From assembly GCA_038325765.1 (NCBI GenBank), contig JBBQJI010000003.1, positions 181,767-245,766 on the forward strand: a DNA stretch of 64,000 bases, in the 5' to 3' direction. Shown one piece after another: positions 1 through 7,914 of this stretch. A model generated the notes under the pieces. That model worked only from the letters and a program-made list of their open reading frames with translations, searched no databases and had not been told where the DNA came from. The DNA comes from Xiheibacterium sp038325765 (GTDB lineage: Bacteria; Myxococcota_A; Polyangia; Nannocystales; Nannocystaceae). Numbering within the stretch: position 1 is the first letter of the stretch; every line of letters begins with the position of its first letter. Both the position numbers and the translations under genes were made by a program.

Positions 1-974
1 TCGCCAGCGGCGACGCGCAGCTGATCCCACACCAGATCACGCCCACACACCAACTCCGTCACGGGGTGCTCGACCTGCAGCCGCGTGTTCATCTCGAGGA
101 AGTAGAAGTGGGCGCCCTGTTCGGTCTCCTCGAACAGGAACTCCACCGTGCCCGCCGAGCGGTACGCCACCGCCTGCGCCGCCCGGACCGCGACCTCCCC
201 CATGGCGGCGCGCAGGGCCTGCCCCATCCACCGGCTCGGGCTCGGGGACTCCTCGATGACCTTCTGGTGGCGGCGCTGCACGGAGCAGTCGCGCTCACCG
301 AGCCACACGCAGTTGCCGTGGGCATCGGCCATGATCTGGATCTCGACGTGACGCGCCGTGAGGATCGCGCGCTCGAGGAAGACGCGGCCGTCACCGAACG
401 CGGCCTCGGCCTCGCGCCGCGCCCCGTCGAACGCCCCTGCGAGCTCACTTGGCTCGTTCACCACGCGCATGCCCTTGCCACCGCCGCCGGCGCTGGCCTT
501 GACCATGATCGGGAAGCCGATTTCGGCGGCGATCGACTCGGCGTGGGCAGCGTCGCGCACGTCCTCGACGCCTGGGACCACCGGCACGCCGGCCTCGGTC
601 ATCGCCCGCCGCGCGCGGACCTTGTCGCCCATCACGTCCATCGCCGCGGCCGGAGGTCCGACGAAGGCGATGCCCGCTTCGGCGCAGGCGAGCGCGAGCG
701 CCGGCCGTTCGGAGAGGAAGCCGTAGCCGGGGTGGATCGCGTCGGCGCCAGTGCGGCGCGCCGCGTCGATGATCGCGTCCACCCGCAGGTAGCTCTCGCG
801 CGCTGGCGTCGGACCGATATGGATCGCCTCGTCGGCCTCGAGCACGTGCAGCGCCTCGCGGTCCGCGTCGCTGTAGACGGCGACCGTCGCGAGACCGCGC
901 TCGCGACAGGTACGGAACACACGGCGGGCGATCTCACCTCGGTTTGCGACCAGGACCTTGCGCAGCGCGACCAC
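1..974 (-). CDS. Biotin carboxylase, 3' end cut by window edge
   Basis: ATP-dependent carboxylation of biotin, as in acetyl-, propionyl- or methylcrotonyl-CoA carboxylase. The N-terminus KVLVANRGEIARR, the ATP-grasp loop GGGGKGM near residue 156 and the stretch FLEMNTRLQVEHPVTE are diagnostic. About 324 residues are present; the C-terminal part lies outside the window, so it cannot be decided whether this is stand-alone AccC or the alpha subunit of another acyl-CoA carboxylase with an attached biotin domain. I chose GTG at 974, which puts five residues before KVLVANRGE as is usual. A GTG at 1022 overlaps the upstream stop as GTGA and is a possible longer start. It is the last of four same-strand genes after a TerB-like gene, rpoZ and a small lipoprotein. 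Confidence 0.9.
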   Translation of the reverse strand, partial: MVALRKVLVANRGEIARRVFRTCRERGLATVAVYSDADREALHVLEADEAIHIGPTPARESYLRVDAIIDAARRTGADAIHPGYGFLSERPALALACAEAGIAFVGPPAAAMDVMGDKVRARRAMTEAGVPVVPGVEDVRDAAHAESIAAEIGFPIMVKASAGGGGKGMRVVNEPSELAGAFDGARREAEAAFGDGRVFLERAILTARHVEIQIMADAHGNCVWLGERDCSVQRRHQKVIEESPSPSRWMGQALRAAMGEVAVRAAQAVAYRSAGTVEFLFEETEQGAHFYFLEMNTRLQVEHPVTELVCGRDLVWDQLRVAAG

Positions 975-1018
975 GTCGCGCTTGCAGTACCACGGCTGCC
1001 CGCCGTGGCGGTGGGCAG

Positions 1019-1321
1019 TCACCGCGACGGGCCGGCGTGCGCGTCGGCGCTCGCCTCCGCGGGCGAGCGCGCGGGCGACTCGCCCGAGCTCTCCGCCTCG
1101 CCCGCGTCCGATTCGGCGGCGAGCTCGGGTGATCCGGATGCGTCGTCGGCCGCCGCGGGGGCGGCCTTCGCCACTTCGGGCGTGGCGACTCCGATCGGCA
1201 CCGCGAGCGTCGGTGGCGGCGGCTCGGGCCACAGCGCCGGCGGCGACCGATCACCGCAGGCGCAGGCCAGCACCACCCAACCGAGCATCACCGTCGCAGC
1301 GGGCCCGTGGGCGATCCGCAC
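1019..1321 (-). CDS. Small lipoprotein of unknown function
   Basis: A 100-residue protein starting at GTG 1321, two bases after the rpoZ stop. Residues 1-19 form a hydrophobic signal ending in a lipobox (VLAC, Cys20). The rest is low-complexity, rich in Pro, Ala, Glu, Asp and Ser, with no recognisable domain. Position between rpoZ and the biotin carboxylase suggests cotranscription, but no functional link is evident. The protein is probably tethered in the envelope. Confidence 0.6.
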   Translation of the reverse strand: MRIAHGPAATVMLGWVVLACACGDRSPPALWPEPPPPTLAVPIGVATPEVAKAAPAAADDASGSPELAAESDAGEAESSGESPARSPAEASADAHAGPSR

Positions 1322-1323
1322 GA

Positions 1324-1881
1324 TCAGTCCTGGTCGTCGACGGGCGCCTCGGCCTCGTCGTCGTCGGCCGCCGCATCGTCGTCGCCGATGCCCGGCGCCT
1401 CGATGTCGGCGGCCTCCTCGGGAATATCGTCGTCGGCGAAGCCGGTCTCCTCGAGCTCGGTGTCTTCCTCGACCGGCGACTCGGGGGCGTCGTCGTCGGA
1501 GCCCGCGGCCTGTTTGTTGAGCGCCTCGGGATCGGTCTGCAGCTCGTCGACGTCGACGTCGTCCTCTTCGGTCTCGGAGTCGTCGTCCTCGAGCGCGCGC
1601 AGCGATGCAGCCTCGAGGAACGTGTGCTCACCGGCGGTGACGCGGAGCTGACGACGCTGCTCCTCGATGAAGTCCCGCATCGCGGACGGCACGTCCTCGC
1701 GGAAGCGGACCCGCGCCTCGCTGACCTCGCGCAGCGCGGTGACGCCTTCTTTGTTGTCGCACTCGACCATCGCGCGGCCCCGTCCCTCGGAGAGGGCGCG
1801 AGCACGGCGCGAGGCCAGGATCGTGAGCGCGAACCGATTCGGAACGCGGGCAAGGCAGTCTTCGACCGTAACGCGAGCCAT
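1324..1881 (-). CDS. rpoZ: RNA polymerase omega subunit with long acidic tail
   Basis: Omega assists assembly and stability of the core RNA polymerase. The N-terminal ~80 residues match the family: MARVTVEDCL, then NRFALTILASRRAR and NKEGVTALREV. Omega is usually 70-110 residues; this one is 185. Residues ~105-185 form an extremely acidic, low-complexity tail with runs of DDD and EE. I chose ATG 1881 because it gives the canonical N-terminus; an open frame continues upstream without family similarity. The gene lies downstream of a TerB-like gene (117-bp gap) and 2 bp before a lipoprotein. The tail is an unusual addition discussed in the findings. Confidence 0.93.
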   Translation of the reverse strand: MARVTVEDCLARVPNRFALTILASRRARALSEGRGRAMVECDNKEGVTALREVSEARVRFREDVPSAMRDFIEEQRRQLRVTAGEHTFLEAASLRALEDDDSETEEDDVDVDELQTDPEALNKQAAGSDDDAPESPVEEDTELEETGFADDDIPEEAADIEAPGIGDDDAAADDDEAEAPVDDQD

Positions 1882-1997
1882 TGGGGGCGGAGTATGTCCA
1901 GACGCCCCCGCTTGCGCAAGCATGCCCGCCGGGCCGCGCTGCACGCCGCAGGGCGGTCGCCACACCCGCACCTGGCGCGCGGCGCCGCGGGGGTTCC

Positions 1998-2429
1998 TCA
2001 CATCTCGACGAGGATCTGCTGGCCGCGCTCGCGCAGCTCGAGGCTGTCCTGCACCCATCGGATGAAGCGCCGCGCCGTCTCGGCATCGAACTCGAAGGCG
2101 TCCGCGAGCTCGAGCAGCGCGTCGAGCTCACCGTCGACGAGCTTGTTGTCGGCCATCGCGGCGCACACCGCCTGGTAGTAGAGGAAGATCCGCGCCTCGC
2201 GATGGCGTACGGCTTTGGCGACGCGCATCAGGTCGGAGGGCGCCGAGAACTCCTTGCGCACGAGGTCGCGTTCCTCGGGCAGGAGCATCATCTGCCCCAT
2301 CAACTCCTCGACGAAGTGACGCTCGCTGTCGGAGACCTGATCGTCGCGCGACGCCATGATGGCCACCGCGCGTGCGACGGCGACCTGCTCCTCGGGGGTG
2401 ATGAGTTCGCCGATGGGAAAGTCGAGCAT
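1998..2429 (-). CDS. TerB-like protein
   Basis: A 143-residue, helix-rich, acidic protein. The pattern ITPEEQVAVARAVAIMASRD, followed by the repeat-like half DNKLVDGELDALLELADAF, matches the TerB/tellurite-resistance-B fold, two acidic helical hairpins that can bind divalent metal. No signal peptide or membrane segment, so cytoplasmic. ATG 2429 was chosen because it begins the conserved region; the frame upstream reads through an 18-bp tandem repeat and is not plausible protein. The molecular role of such stand-alone TerB proteins in myxobacteria is not known. A second, longer TerB-like gene sits at 42663-43382. Confidence 0.7.
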   Translation of the reverse strand: MLDFPIGELITPEEQVAVARAVAIMASRDDQVSDSERHFVEELMGQMMLLPEERDLVRKEFSAPSDLMRVAKAVRHREARIFLYYQAVCAAMADNKLVDGELDALLELADAFEFDAETARRFIRWVQDSLELRERGQQILVEM

Positions 2430-2530
2430 TGCGTGGGCTCCGAGTCGTTGCAGGTTATCCGATCGCCGTCGCCAGCGAAACACCTCGGGGACGATGATGG
2501 TGTGACGACACGCGCGGCATGCCCCCGACC

Positions 2531-2598
2531 GCGCCCGCGACCCCGACCGCGCCCGCGACCCCGATCGCGCCCGCGACCCCGATCGCGCCCGCGACCGG
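2531..2598. repeat. 18-bp tandem repeat, about 4 copies
   Basis: The unit gcgcccgcgaccccgayc is repeated three times exactly or with one change (2531, 2549, 2567) and begins a fourth at 2585. It lies in the intergenic region between the TerB-like gene and the cobalamin leader. No gene is seen in it. Confidence 0.85.
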
Positions 2599-2696
2599 CG
2601 CGACTTGACAGCGAGGGGCCGAGCGCTGCCCAATGGCGTCGCAGCACCGTGTCACTCCGATCACTCGGGGCCGACACGGATGGCCCGAGCGAGCTG

Positions 2697-2774
2697 CGAT
2701 GGTCGCGGCTGCGACCGCGCTTCCTGACAAACCAAGCATCAGCATTGCGGACGCGCTCGCGGCTGCGACCATCG
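2697..2774. repeat. Inverted repeat upstream of the B12 leader
   Basis: The 10-bp CGATGGTCGC at 2697-2706 is the exact reverse complement of GCGACCATCG at 2765-2774. A direct copy of gcggctgcgacc also occurs at both ends. The ~58 bases between are less GC-rich (ttcctgacaaaccaagcatc) and are the likeliest place for the promoter of the downstream operon. This could be an operator or an alternative leader fold; no direct evidence decides. Confidence 0.4.
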
Positions 2775-2779
2775 GGTCG

Positions 2780-2937
2780 TGCCGCGGGTCAGCGAGGGAA
2801 ATCGGTGTGAATCCGATACGGCTCCCGCCACTGTGAACGGTGACGAGGGCGGCAACGAGGCCACTGGGAACGATCGAACGCGATCCCCTGGGAAGGCGCC
2901 GCCCGAGGACGACCCGTCGAGTCAGGAAACCTGCCGC
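2780..2937 (+). promoter_or_regulatory. Cobalamin (B12) riboswitch
   Basis: The consensus elements occur in order. GAGGGAA is at 2794, GGTGTGAATCC at 2804, CCCGCCACTGT at 2824, CCACTGGGAA near 2861 and CTGGGAAGG near 2888. The B12 box GTCAGGAAACCTGCC is at 2921-2935. The end helix P1 can form between gcgggt (2784-2789) and acctgc (2929-2934) with one wobble pair. Adenosyl- or other cobalamins bind this class and lower expression of downstream transport genes. It directly precedes btuB and a six-gene B12 uptake operon, which fits. Confidence 0.96.
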
Positions 2938-2986
2938 GAAATGCCCCTGCCCCCACGCCATCCGCCCCGCGGAGGTGGGGCATTTC
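2938..2986 (+). terminator. Hairpin after riboswitch, likely expression platform
   Basis: GAAATGCCCC (2938-2947) is perfectly complementary to GGGGCATTTC (2977-2986), with a GC-rich loop that can extend the stem. It begins immediately after the B12 box. No long U-run follows, so it may be a weak intrinsic terminator of a GC-rich genome or act through structure. The left arm contains an in-frame ATG (2941), which argues against that codon being the btuB start. Confidence 0.6.
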
Positions 2987-2994
2987 TCGAGCCG

Positions 2995-5151
2995 GTGAGA
3001 CGGGAGTCTTCTCGCCCCTTGTTCGCGCCCACCACCCACGTGGCGCTCGCGGCCACCTTCGGCCTCGCGGCGCCGCCGCATTCCGATCCGTCCGACACGG
3101 AGGCGCAGCCGCGCACGCCGTACCGCACCGTGGTCCGGAGCAAGCCGCCCAGCGCCGCCGCAGCGAAGCGCTCGCCGGGCTTCGTCACGGTGATCGAGCT
3201 CGAGGGCCCGAGCCGCAGCGCGCCGCGCGACGGCCTCGCCGAGGCTCTGGCGGCGGCGCCGGCGGTGCACGTGCGATCGCTCGGCGGCCTCGGCCAGTTC
3301 GGCGCGGTGTCGATCCGCGGCAGCTCGCCGCAGCAGGTCGGCATGTTCCTCGACGGCGTGCCGCTCGGCGGCAGCATGGCGGGCCTGGTCGACACCGGCG
3401 AGGTGCCGATCGACGGCATCTCGCGGGTCGAGATCCATCGCGGCTACGTGCCGGTCGCCTACGGCGCGTCGGCGATCGGTGGCGCGGTCGATCTGGTGAG
3501 CGCGCGTCCGACCGAGGGGATCCGCATCGAGGGCGGCCTCGGCTCGTGGTGGACGCGCAGGCTCGGCGCGCGCATCGGCGTCGGCCTTGGCCGCAGACGA
3601 CCGGTGCACCTCGGCGTCGGTGCGACGTACGCGGGCAGCATGGGCAACTTCCGCTATTACGATGACGGCGGCACCCCGTCGTCCGCCGATGACCGCACCG
3701 CGCGTCGGGTGGGCAACGCCTACGATCGGGTGGTCGCGCAGCTCCGGCTCGATGTCGACCGCGGCCGCTGGCGGGTGGGTGTGCACGAGATCGCGATGGT
3801 GCGGCGCGCAGGCGTCCCCGGCCCCGGCAGCGCCCAGGCCGTCGCCGCACGCAACGATCAGGTCAGCTCGCGCACCATCGTGCGCGTGCGCCGAGCGCTC
3901 GGCCGCCCCGGCGGTCGCATCGAGTGGCTGACCGGCGTCGGCGTCGAGGGCCGTCGCTTCGTCGACCCCCGCGGCGAGATCGGGGTCGGCGTCGACGACC
4001 AGCGCTCGACGTCGATCGACGTCTATGCGTCGCCGCGGCTGCGCACGGCGCTGTGGCGCGACGCCTACCTCGGCATGCAGGCCGATCTCCGCGCCGAGTG
4101 GATCGCAGTCGACCAGCGCGTGGTGCGGGCGGGTGGGGTCCCCGATGGCGACGCCACCCGCCGCCGCATCGCAGTCGGTGCCGGCGTCGAGCTCGAGCAG
4201 TTCGGGTGGCGCGACCGGCTGCACCTGGTCCCCGCGGTGCGCATCGACGCCATCGACAGCGGCTTCGCGGTGCCCCGAGGTCGCGGCGAGCAGGACGACG
4301 AGGGCGTCGATGCGCGCACGTGGGCTGCGTCGCCGCGGCTGGGCGCCCGCGCTGCGGTGCTGCCGTGGTTGGCGCTGCGCGGCAGCGTGGGCCGCTACTT
4401 CCGCGCGCCCACGTTGGTCGAGCTGTTCGGCGACCGCGGCTTCTTCGTCGGCAACGAGGGCCTCGTGCCCGAGCGTGGTCTCGTCGCCGACGGCGGGGTG
4501 AGCCTCGACGCGACGGGCGAGCTCGGATCGATCTCGGGTCACCTCGCCGGGTTCTGGGTGCGCAGCCGCGACCTCATCCAGTGGATCTCGGCCGGCAGTA
4601 TCGCGCGGCCCGAGAACATCGACGGCGCGCGCGTGCGGGGGCTCGAGACGGCGCTCGCGGTGCGCTCGCCCGCGGAGCGCCTCGAGCTGGCGGTCCATTA
4701 CACGTTGCTCGACGCCCGCGATCGCAGCGGCGACCCCGGGCGCGACGGCAACGCGTTGCCCGGCCGTCCCCGCCACGATCTGTTCGTGCGCGGCTCGTGG
4801 GGCTGGGAGTTCCACCCAAGGGGCACCAGCGTCGAGCCGCGGATGGCCTACACCGTCGAGCTCGTCGCGCGCACGTTCCTCGATCCCAGCGGCCGCTACG
4901 TGCTGCCGCCACGGGCGCTCCAGACGATCGGCGTGCAGATGAACGTCGCGCGCCGCGTGCTCGTGGCCATCGACATCCGCAACTTGCTCGACGTCCGCAC
5001 CACGACGGTCGAGATCCCGGTCGCCGACGCCCGGCCGGCCCCGGTCGCGATCGCCGACTTCATCGGCTACCCCCTGCCCGGTCGCAGCGTCTGGGCCAGC
5101 GTCCGCGTCGACTTCGCGCTCGCGCGCCAGCGCTCCGAGGAGCGTCCATGA
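2995..5151 (+). CDS. btuB: TonB-dependent outer membrane receptor, BtuB type
   Basis: Outer membrane beta-barrel with plug domain, importing corrinoids with TonB energy. The plug is recognisable from VTVIELEG near residue 60 through SIRGSSPQQVGMFLDGVPL and the conserved YGASAIGGAVDLVSA. The C-terminal half shows alternating barrel strands, including RAPTLVELFGDRG and VRGLETAL, and ends in an aromatic strand SVWASVRVDFAL. Start GTG 2995 gives a signal peptide (RR, then HVALAATFGLAAPP) and lies past the riboswitch hairpin; an in-frame ATG at 2941 is inside the hairpin. The product is 718 residues, somewhat longer than E. coli BtuB. It is the first gene of the riboswitch-controlled operon and overlaps the next gene by ATGA. 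Confidence 0.93.
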   Translation: MRRESSRPLFAPTTHVALAATFGLAAPPHSDPSDTEAQPRTPYRTVVRSKPPSAAAAKRSPGFVTVIELEGPSRSAPRDGLAEALAAAPAVHVRSLGGLGQFGAVSIRGSSPQQVGMFLDGVPLGGSMAGLVDTGEVPIDGISRVEIHRGYVPVAYGASAIGGAVDLVSARPTEGIRIEGGLGSWWTRRLGARIGVGLGRRRPVHLGVGATYAGSMGNFRYYDDGGTPSSADDRTARRVGNAYDRVVAQLRLDVDRGRWRVGVHEIAMVRRAGVPGPGSAQAVAARNDQVSSRTIVRVRRALGRPGGRIEWLTGVGVEGRRFVDPRGEIGVGVDDQRSTSIDVYASPRLRTALWRDAYLGMQADLRAEWIAVDQRVVRAGGVPDGDATRRRIAVGAGVELEQFGWRDRLHLVPAVRIDAIDSGFAVPRGRGEQDDEGVDARTWAASPRLGARAAVLPWLALRGSVGRYFRAPTLVELFGDRGFFVGNEGLVPERGLVADGGVSLDATGELGSISGHLAGFWVRSRDLIQWISAGSIARPENIDGARVRGLETALAVRSPAERLELAVHYTLLDARDRSGDPGRDGNALPGRPRHDLFVRGSWGWEFHPRGTSVEPRMAYTVELVARTFLDPSGRYVLPPRALQTIGVQMNVARRVLVAIDIRNLLDVRTTTVEIPVADARPAPVAIADFIGYPLPGRSVWASVRVDFALARQRSEERP

Positions 5152-6380
5152 GCAGCACCATCACCCCGATCGTTCACCGGGCCCCGCGCATTGCCGGCCT
5201 GCTCGCGGCCGCCGTGCTCTTCGCGTGTCTGCCCCCCGACGCGCCAGGTTCGTGCGAGACGCCACCACCGGTCACACCGCTCGCCGGCCCCGTCGTGATG
5301 GACGGCCCGTGCGCGTTGGGGGTCGAGTCCCCGACCCGACTGCTCGTCACGACCACCGACTTCGCCACCGGCGCGGTGAGCATCGTCGATGCCACCACCT
5401 TCGAGGTCACGCCCGACGTCGCCCTGGGCAGCACCGATGCCGTCCCGGCGTGGCACGACGGTCGCGGCCTGCTGCTGCACCGCTACCAGATCGACGCGCT
5501 GCAGGTGCTCGACCCAACCCGCGGTTGGGCCACCGCCGCCGACATCCCGATCACCGCGACCTGCAGCGCCGCACCCAACCCGCAGTCGATCGCGTTCGAT
5601 CCCGACGGGCTCGGCTACGTCACCCAACTCGACGTCCCGGAGCTCGCCGTCCTCGATCCCTGGGCAGCGCCGGGTGAGGGCCGCGTCGGCACGATCGATC
5701 TTCGCGCGGTCTCCGATGACGACGGCAACCCCGACTTCGGCGCCGCGGTGGCGTGCGGGTCCGTGATCTGGGTCGTGGCCCAGCGTCTCGACGCCGCCTT
5801 CGCCCGCGTCGGCCCCGACGAGCTCATCGCGGTCGACACGGCCGCCGGAGTCGCGTTCGACCTGGACCCCGAACGCGACGGCGCCCAGGGTCTGCGCAGC
5901 GACGGCACGTGGCTGCGACAGCTCCGTCGCGATCCCGCTGACACCACCGGGCACACCCTGCTCGGTCTGTCGACGGGGATAGAACGCTTCGATCTCGACG
6001 AAGCGCGCGTGGTCTGGGCCGTGGCCCCGGAGCGCTTCGCCGACGCTGGCATCGGCGAGCCGCTGCAGGCCCAGTCGTTCGCCATCTCGAGCGACGGCAC
6101 CGTGGCCTACATCGCGGCCTACGACGCCGACTTCGCCCAGGTGCGGCTGTACAGCGTCGGCCTCGACGGCGCGGCGCCACAGATCCCGATCGCGTTCGCG
6201 GACGGCTTCGATTCCGTCGAGCGCACCGTCGAGCGCATCGGCGATCGGCTGTGGTACGGCAGCACCCGCCGTAGCGCACCGGGCCTGTGGGTCTTCGATC
6301 TCGGCGCCGATCCACCGACGCCCCTCGCCGGTCCGCTGTCGACCGGTCTCGCGCCCTACAGCCTGGTGGCGATCCCATGA
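5148..6380 (+). CDS. Beta-propeller lipoprotein of the B12 operon (BtuG-like candidate)
   Basis: A 410-residue lipoprotein with signal 1-26 and lipobox LFAC (Cys27). The mature part is built of repeated strands typical of YncE-like beta-propellers. Examples are LLVTTTDFATGAVSIVDATT, PQSIAFDPDGLGYVTQ, VPELAVLDPW and SFAISSDGTVAYIAAY. It sits between btuB and btuF-btuC-btuD behind a cobalamin riboswitch, with ATGA overlaps on both sides. In Bacteroides the seven-bladed propeller lipoprotein BtuG sits on BtuB and captures B12 with very high affinity. The same gene order and fold here make a B12-capture role the best inference, although sequence homology to BtuG was not tested. A generic quinoprotein-like role is the alternative. 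Confidence 0.75.
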   Translation: MSSTITPIVHRAPRIAGLLAAAVLFACLPPDAPGSCETPPPVTPLAGPVVMDGPCALGVESPTRLLVTTTDFATGAVSIVDATTFEVTPDVALGSTDAVPAWHDGRGLLLHRYQIDALQVLDPTRGWATAADIPITATCSAAPNPQSIAFDPDGLGYVTQLDVPELAVLDPWAAPGEGRVGTIDLRAVSDDDGNPDFGAAVACGSVIWVVAQRLDAAFARVGPDELIAVDTAAGVAFDLDPERDGAQGLRSDGTWLRQLRRDPADTTGHTLLGLSTGIERFDLDEARVVWAVAPERFADAGIGEPLQAQSFAISSDGTVAYIAAYDADFAQVRLYSVGLDGAAPQIPIAFADGFDSVERTVERIGDRLWYGSTRRSAPGLWVFDLGADPPTPLAGPLSTGLAPYSLVAIP

Positions 6381-7057
6381 AACGACTGCTCCGATTTCCT
6401 GCCGCATCGGCGATGGCCTGCATGCTCGGCTGCGACCCGGAGGCCACCGCCCCCGATCCCCTGCCGGGCGAGCCCCCGGCCATCGGTGAGTGCGAACGCG
6501 GTGAGCATCCAGTGGGCTTCGCCGCGTGCGTCGACGCGTTCGAACCGGCGGCCCCGGCGAGCTTCGGGCACGACGCCATGCCCGACGTCGTGCTCGGCGC
6601 ACCACGACCGGCGACGGCGGGCGGCAGCACCGATGTGGCATCGCTCGGCTGCGGCGGCGTCGTGACCCTGGGGTTTCCAGATGGCGTACCCAACGGCCCG
6701 GGCGCCGATTTCATCGTGTTCGAGAACGCGTTCGACTTCGCGGACGGCACCTTCGTCGAACCCGCCGAGCTCCGCGTGAGCGACGACGGCGCGACATGGT
6801 TCGCGTTTCCTTGTGATCTGGACACCCTCGACGGCTGCGCCGGCGTCACACCGACGGACCCTGGAGCCGCCGCGATGCCCCGCAATGCCGAGACGGCGGG
6901 CGGTGACGCCTTCGATCTCGACGAGGTCGGGCTCGCGCGCATCCGTTGGGTCCGCATGGTCGATCGCACCCGCGAGCACTATGGCGACGACATGTGGTGC
7001 GCCGGCGCGGGCGCAGGCTTCGACCTCGACGCGATCGCCCAGGTGTACGACCCATGA
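6377..7057 (+). CDS. Secreted lipoprotein of the B12 operon
   Basis: A 226-residue protein with a short signal and lipobox MLGC (Cys19). The central block GGVVTLGFPDGVPNGPGADF, followed by IVFENAF and AELRVSDDG, resembles bacterial 'cell surface protein' families. These have a jelly-roll or discoidin-like core with a conserved G-x-D-F-x-V-F/x-N pattern. The C-terminal GFDLDAIAQV also fits that family. Four cysteines in the mature part could form disulfides. ATGA overlaps with both neighbours place it firmly in the cobalamin operon. It may be a second surface corrinoid-binding or receptor-accessory protein; that is inference from position only. Confidence 0.7.
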   Translation: MKRLLRFPAASAMACMLGCDPEATAPDPLPGEPPAIGECERGEHPVGFAACVDAFEPAAPASFGHDAMPDVVLGAPRPATAGGSTDVASLGCGGVVTLGFPDGVPNGPGADFIVFENAFDFADGTFVEPAELRVSDDGATWFAFPCDLDTLDGCAGVTPTDPGAAAMPRNAETAGGDAFDLDEVGLARIRWVRMVDRTREHYGDDMWCAGAGAGFDLDAIAQVYDP

Positions 7058-7914
7058 GCTTCGGGATCATCGCCCAGCGCTGCTTCGTCGTGGCCTTGGT
7101 CCTGCTCGTCGCCTGCGCGAAGCCGGCGGCGAAGAGCGGCGCCCCGACGCGCATCGTCTCGCAGGTGGTGTTCGCGGACGAGGAGCTATGGCACCTCGGG
7201 CCCGAGGTCCGCACCCGCGTCGTCGGCGTCTCGACGATGGCCGACGACGCGCGCTACAGTGACGCGGTCGGTCTGTGGCCGTCCACAGTCGCCCGCCCGA
7301 CCGGCGCCGAGGCGATAGCGGCGCTGCAGCCCGAGCTCGTCGTCATCGCCGAATTCACCGCCGACGAGACCCGCGCGCTGCTCGAGCAGATGGGCGTGAC
7401 CGCGCTGCGGCTCGACGGCTGGAACGGCTTCGCCGACTACCGCACCCACGTCACCCAGCTCGCGGCGGCGGTCGGCGCCCCCACCGCTGGCGCGGCCCGC
7501 ATCGCGGCGTTCGACGCCGAGCTCGCCGCGCTCCGCGAGCGCTTCGCCGCCGCCCCCCACCCGAACATCGTGAGCTGGGAGGAGGGCTCGGTGGCCGGCA
7601 GCGGCACGATCTTCGCCGACGCCGCCCGTGCCGCCGGCCTCGTCGATCTCGCCGGCGCCCGCGGCATCGCGGGCCACCGCACGGTCACGCTCGAGACCAT
7701 GGTCTCGTGGGATCCCGAGCTCATCGTGATCGCCTGCGAGGCTGACTGCCCCGCCACCGAGCGGGAGTTCGCCGCCAGGCCCGGCATCGCCGCGACGCGG
7801 GCCGGACGACAGGACGGCGTCGTCGCGGTGCCGACGCATCATTTATACAGCACCGGCTTCGGCATGCTCGATCTCGTGCGCCGGCTCGGTGAGCGCAAGG
7901 CGGGACCGGCATGA
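7054..7914 (+). CDS. btuF: Vitamin B12 ABC transporter substrate-binding protein
   Basis: A 286-residue lipoprotein (signal ending LLVAC, Cys21) of the helical-backbone periplasmic binding protein class used for B12 and siderophores. RIVSQVVFADEELWHLG near residue 31, ALQPELVVIAEFT near 90, MVSWDPELIVIAC and the C-terminal STGFGMLDLVRRLGE fit the BtuF/FepB family. It passes corrinoids from the receptor to the inner membrane permease. It overlaps the upstream lipoprotein and downstream permease gene by 4 bases each. The upstream riboswitch supports B12 rather than iron chelates as substrate. Confidence 0.9.
   Translation: MSFGIIAQRCFVVALVLLVACAKPAAKSGAPTRIVSQVVFADEELWHLGPEVRTRVVGVSTMADDARYSDAVGLWPSTVARPTGAEAIAALQPELVVIAEFTADETRALLEQMGVTALRLDGWNGFADYRTHVTQLAAAVGAPTAGAARIAAFDAELAALRERFAAAPHPNIVSWEEGSVAGSGTIFADAARAAGLVDLAGARGIAGHRTVTLETMVSWDPELIVIACEADCPATEREFAARPGIAATRAGRQDGVVAVPTHHLYSTGFGMLDLVRRLGERKAGPA

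Noticed and set aside
66..1520. Long plus-strand open frame over the biotin carboxylase and rpoZ
   Set aside because: It is the antisense shadow of genes with clear family motifs on the minus strand; its protein is His/Arg/Asp-rich noise.
2633..2836. Possible 67-residue leader peptide before the riboswitch
   Set aside because: It runs into the riboswitch core and lacks a ribosome binding site; the RNA elements explain the sequence better.
2941..2943. ATG as btuB start
   Set aside because: It lies in the stem of the hairpin after the B12 box and would put a long unconserved stretch before the signal peptide. GTG 2995 fits better.
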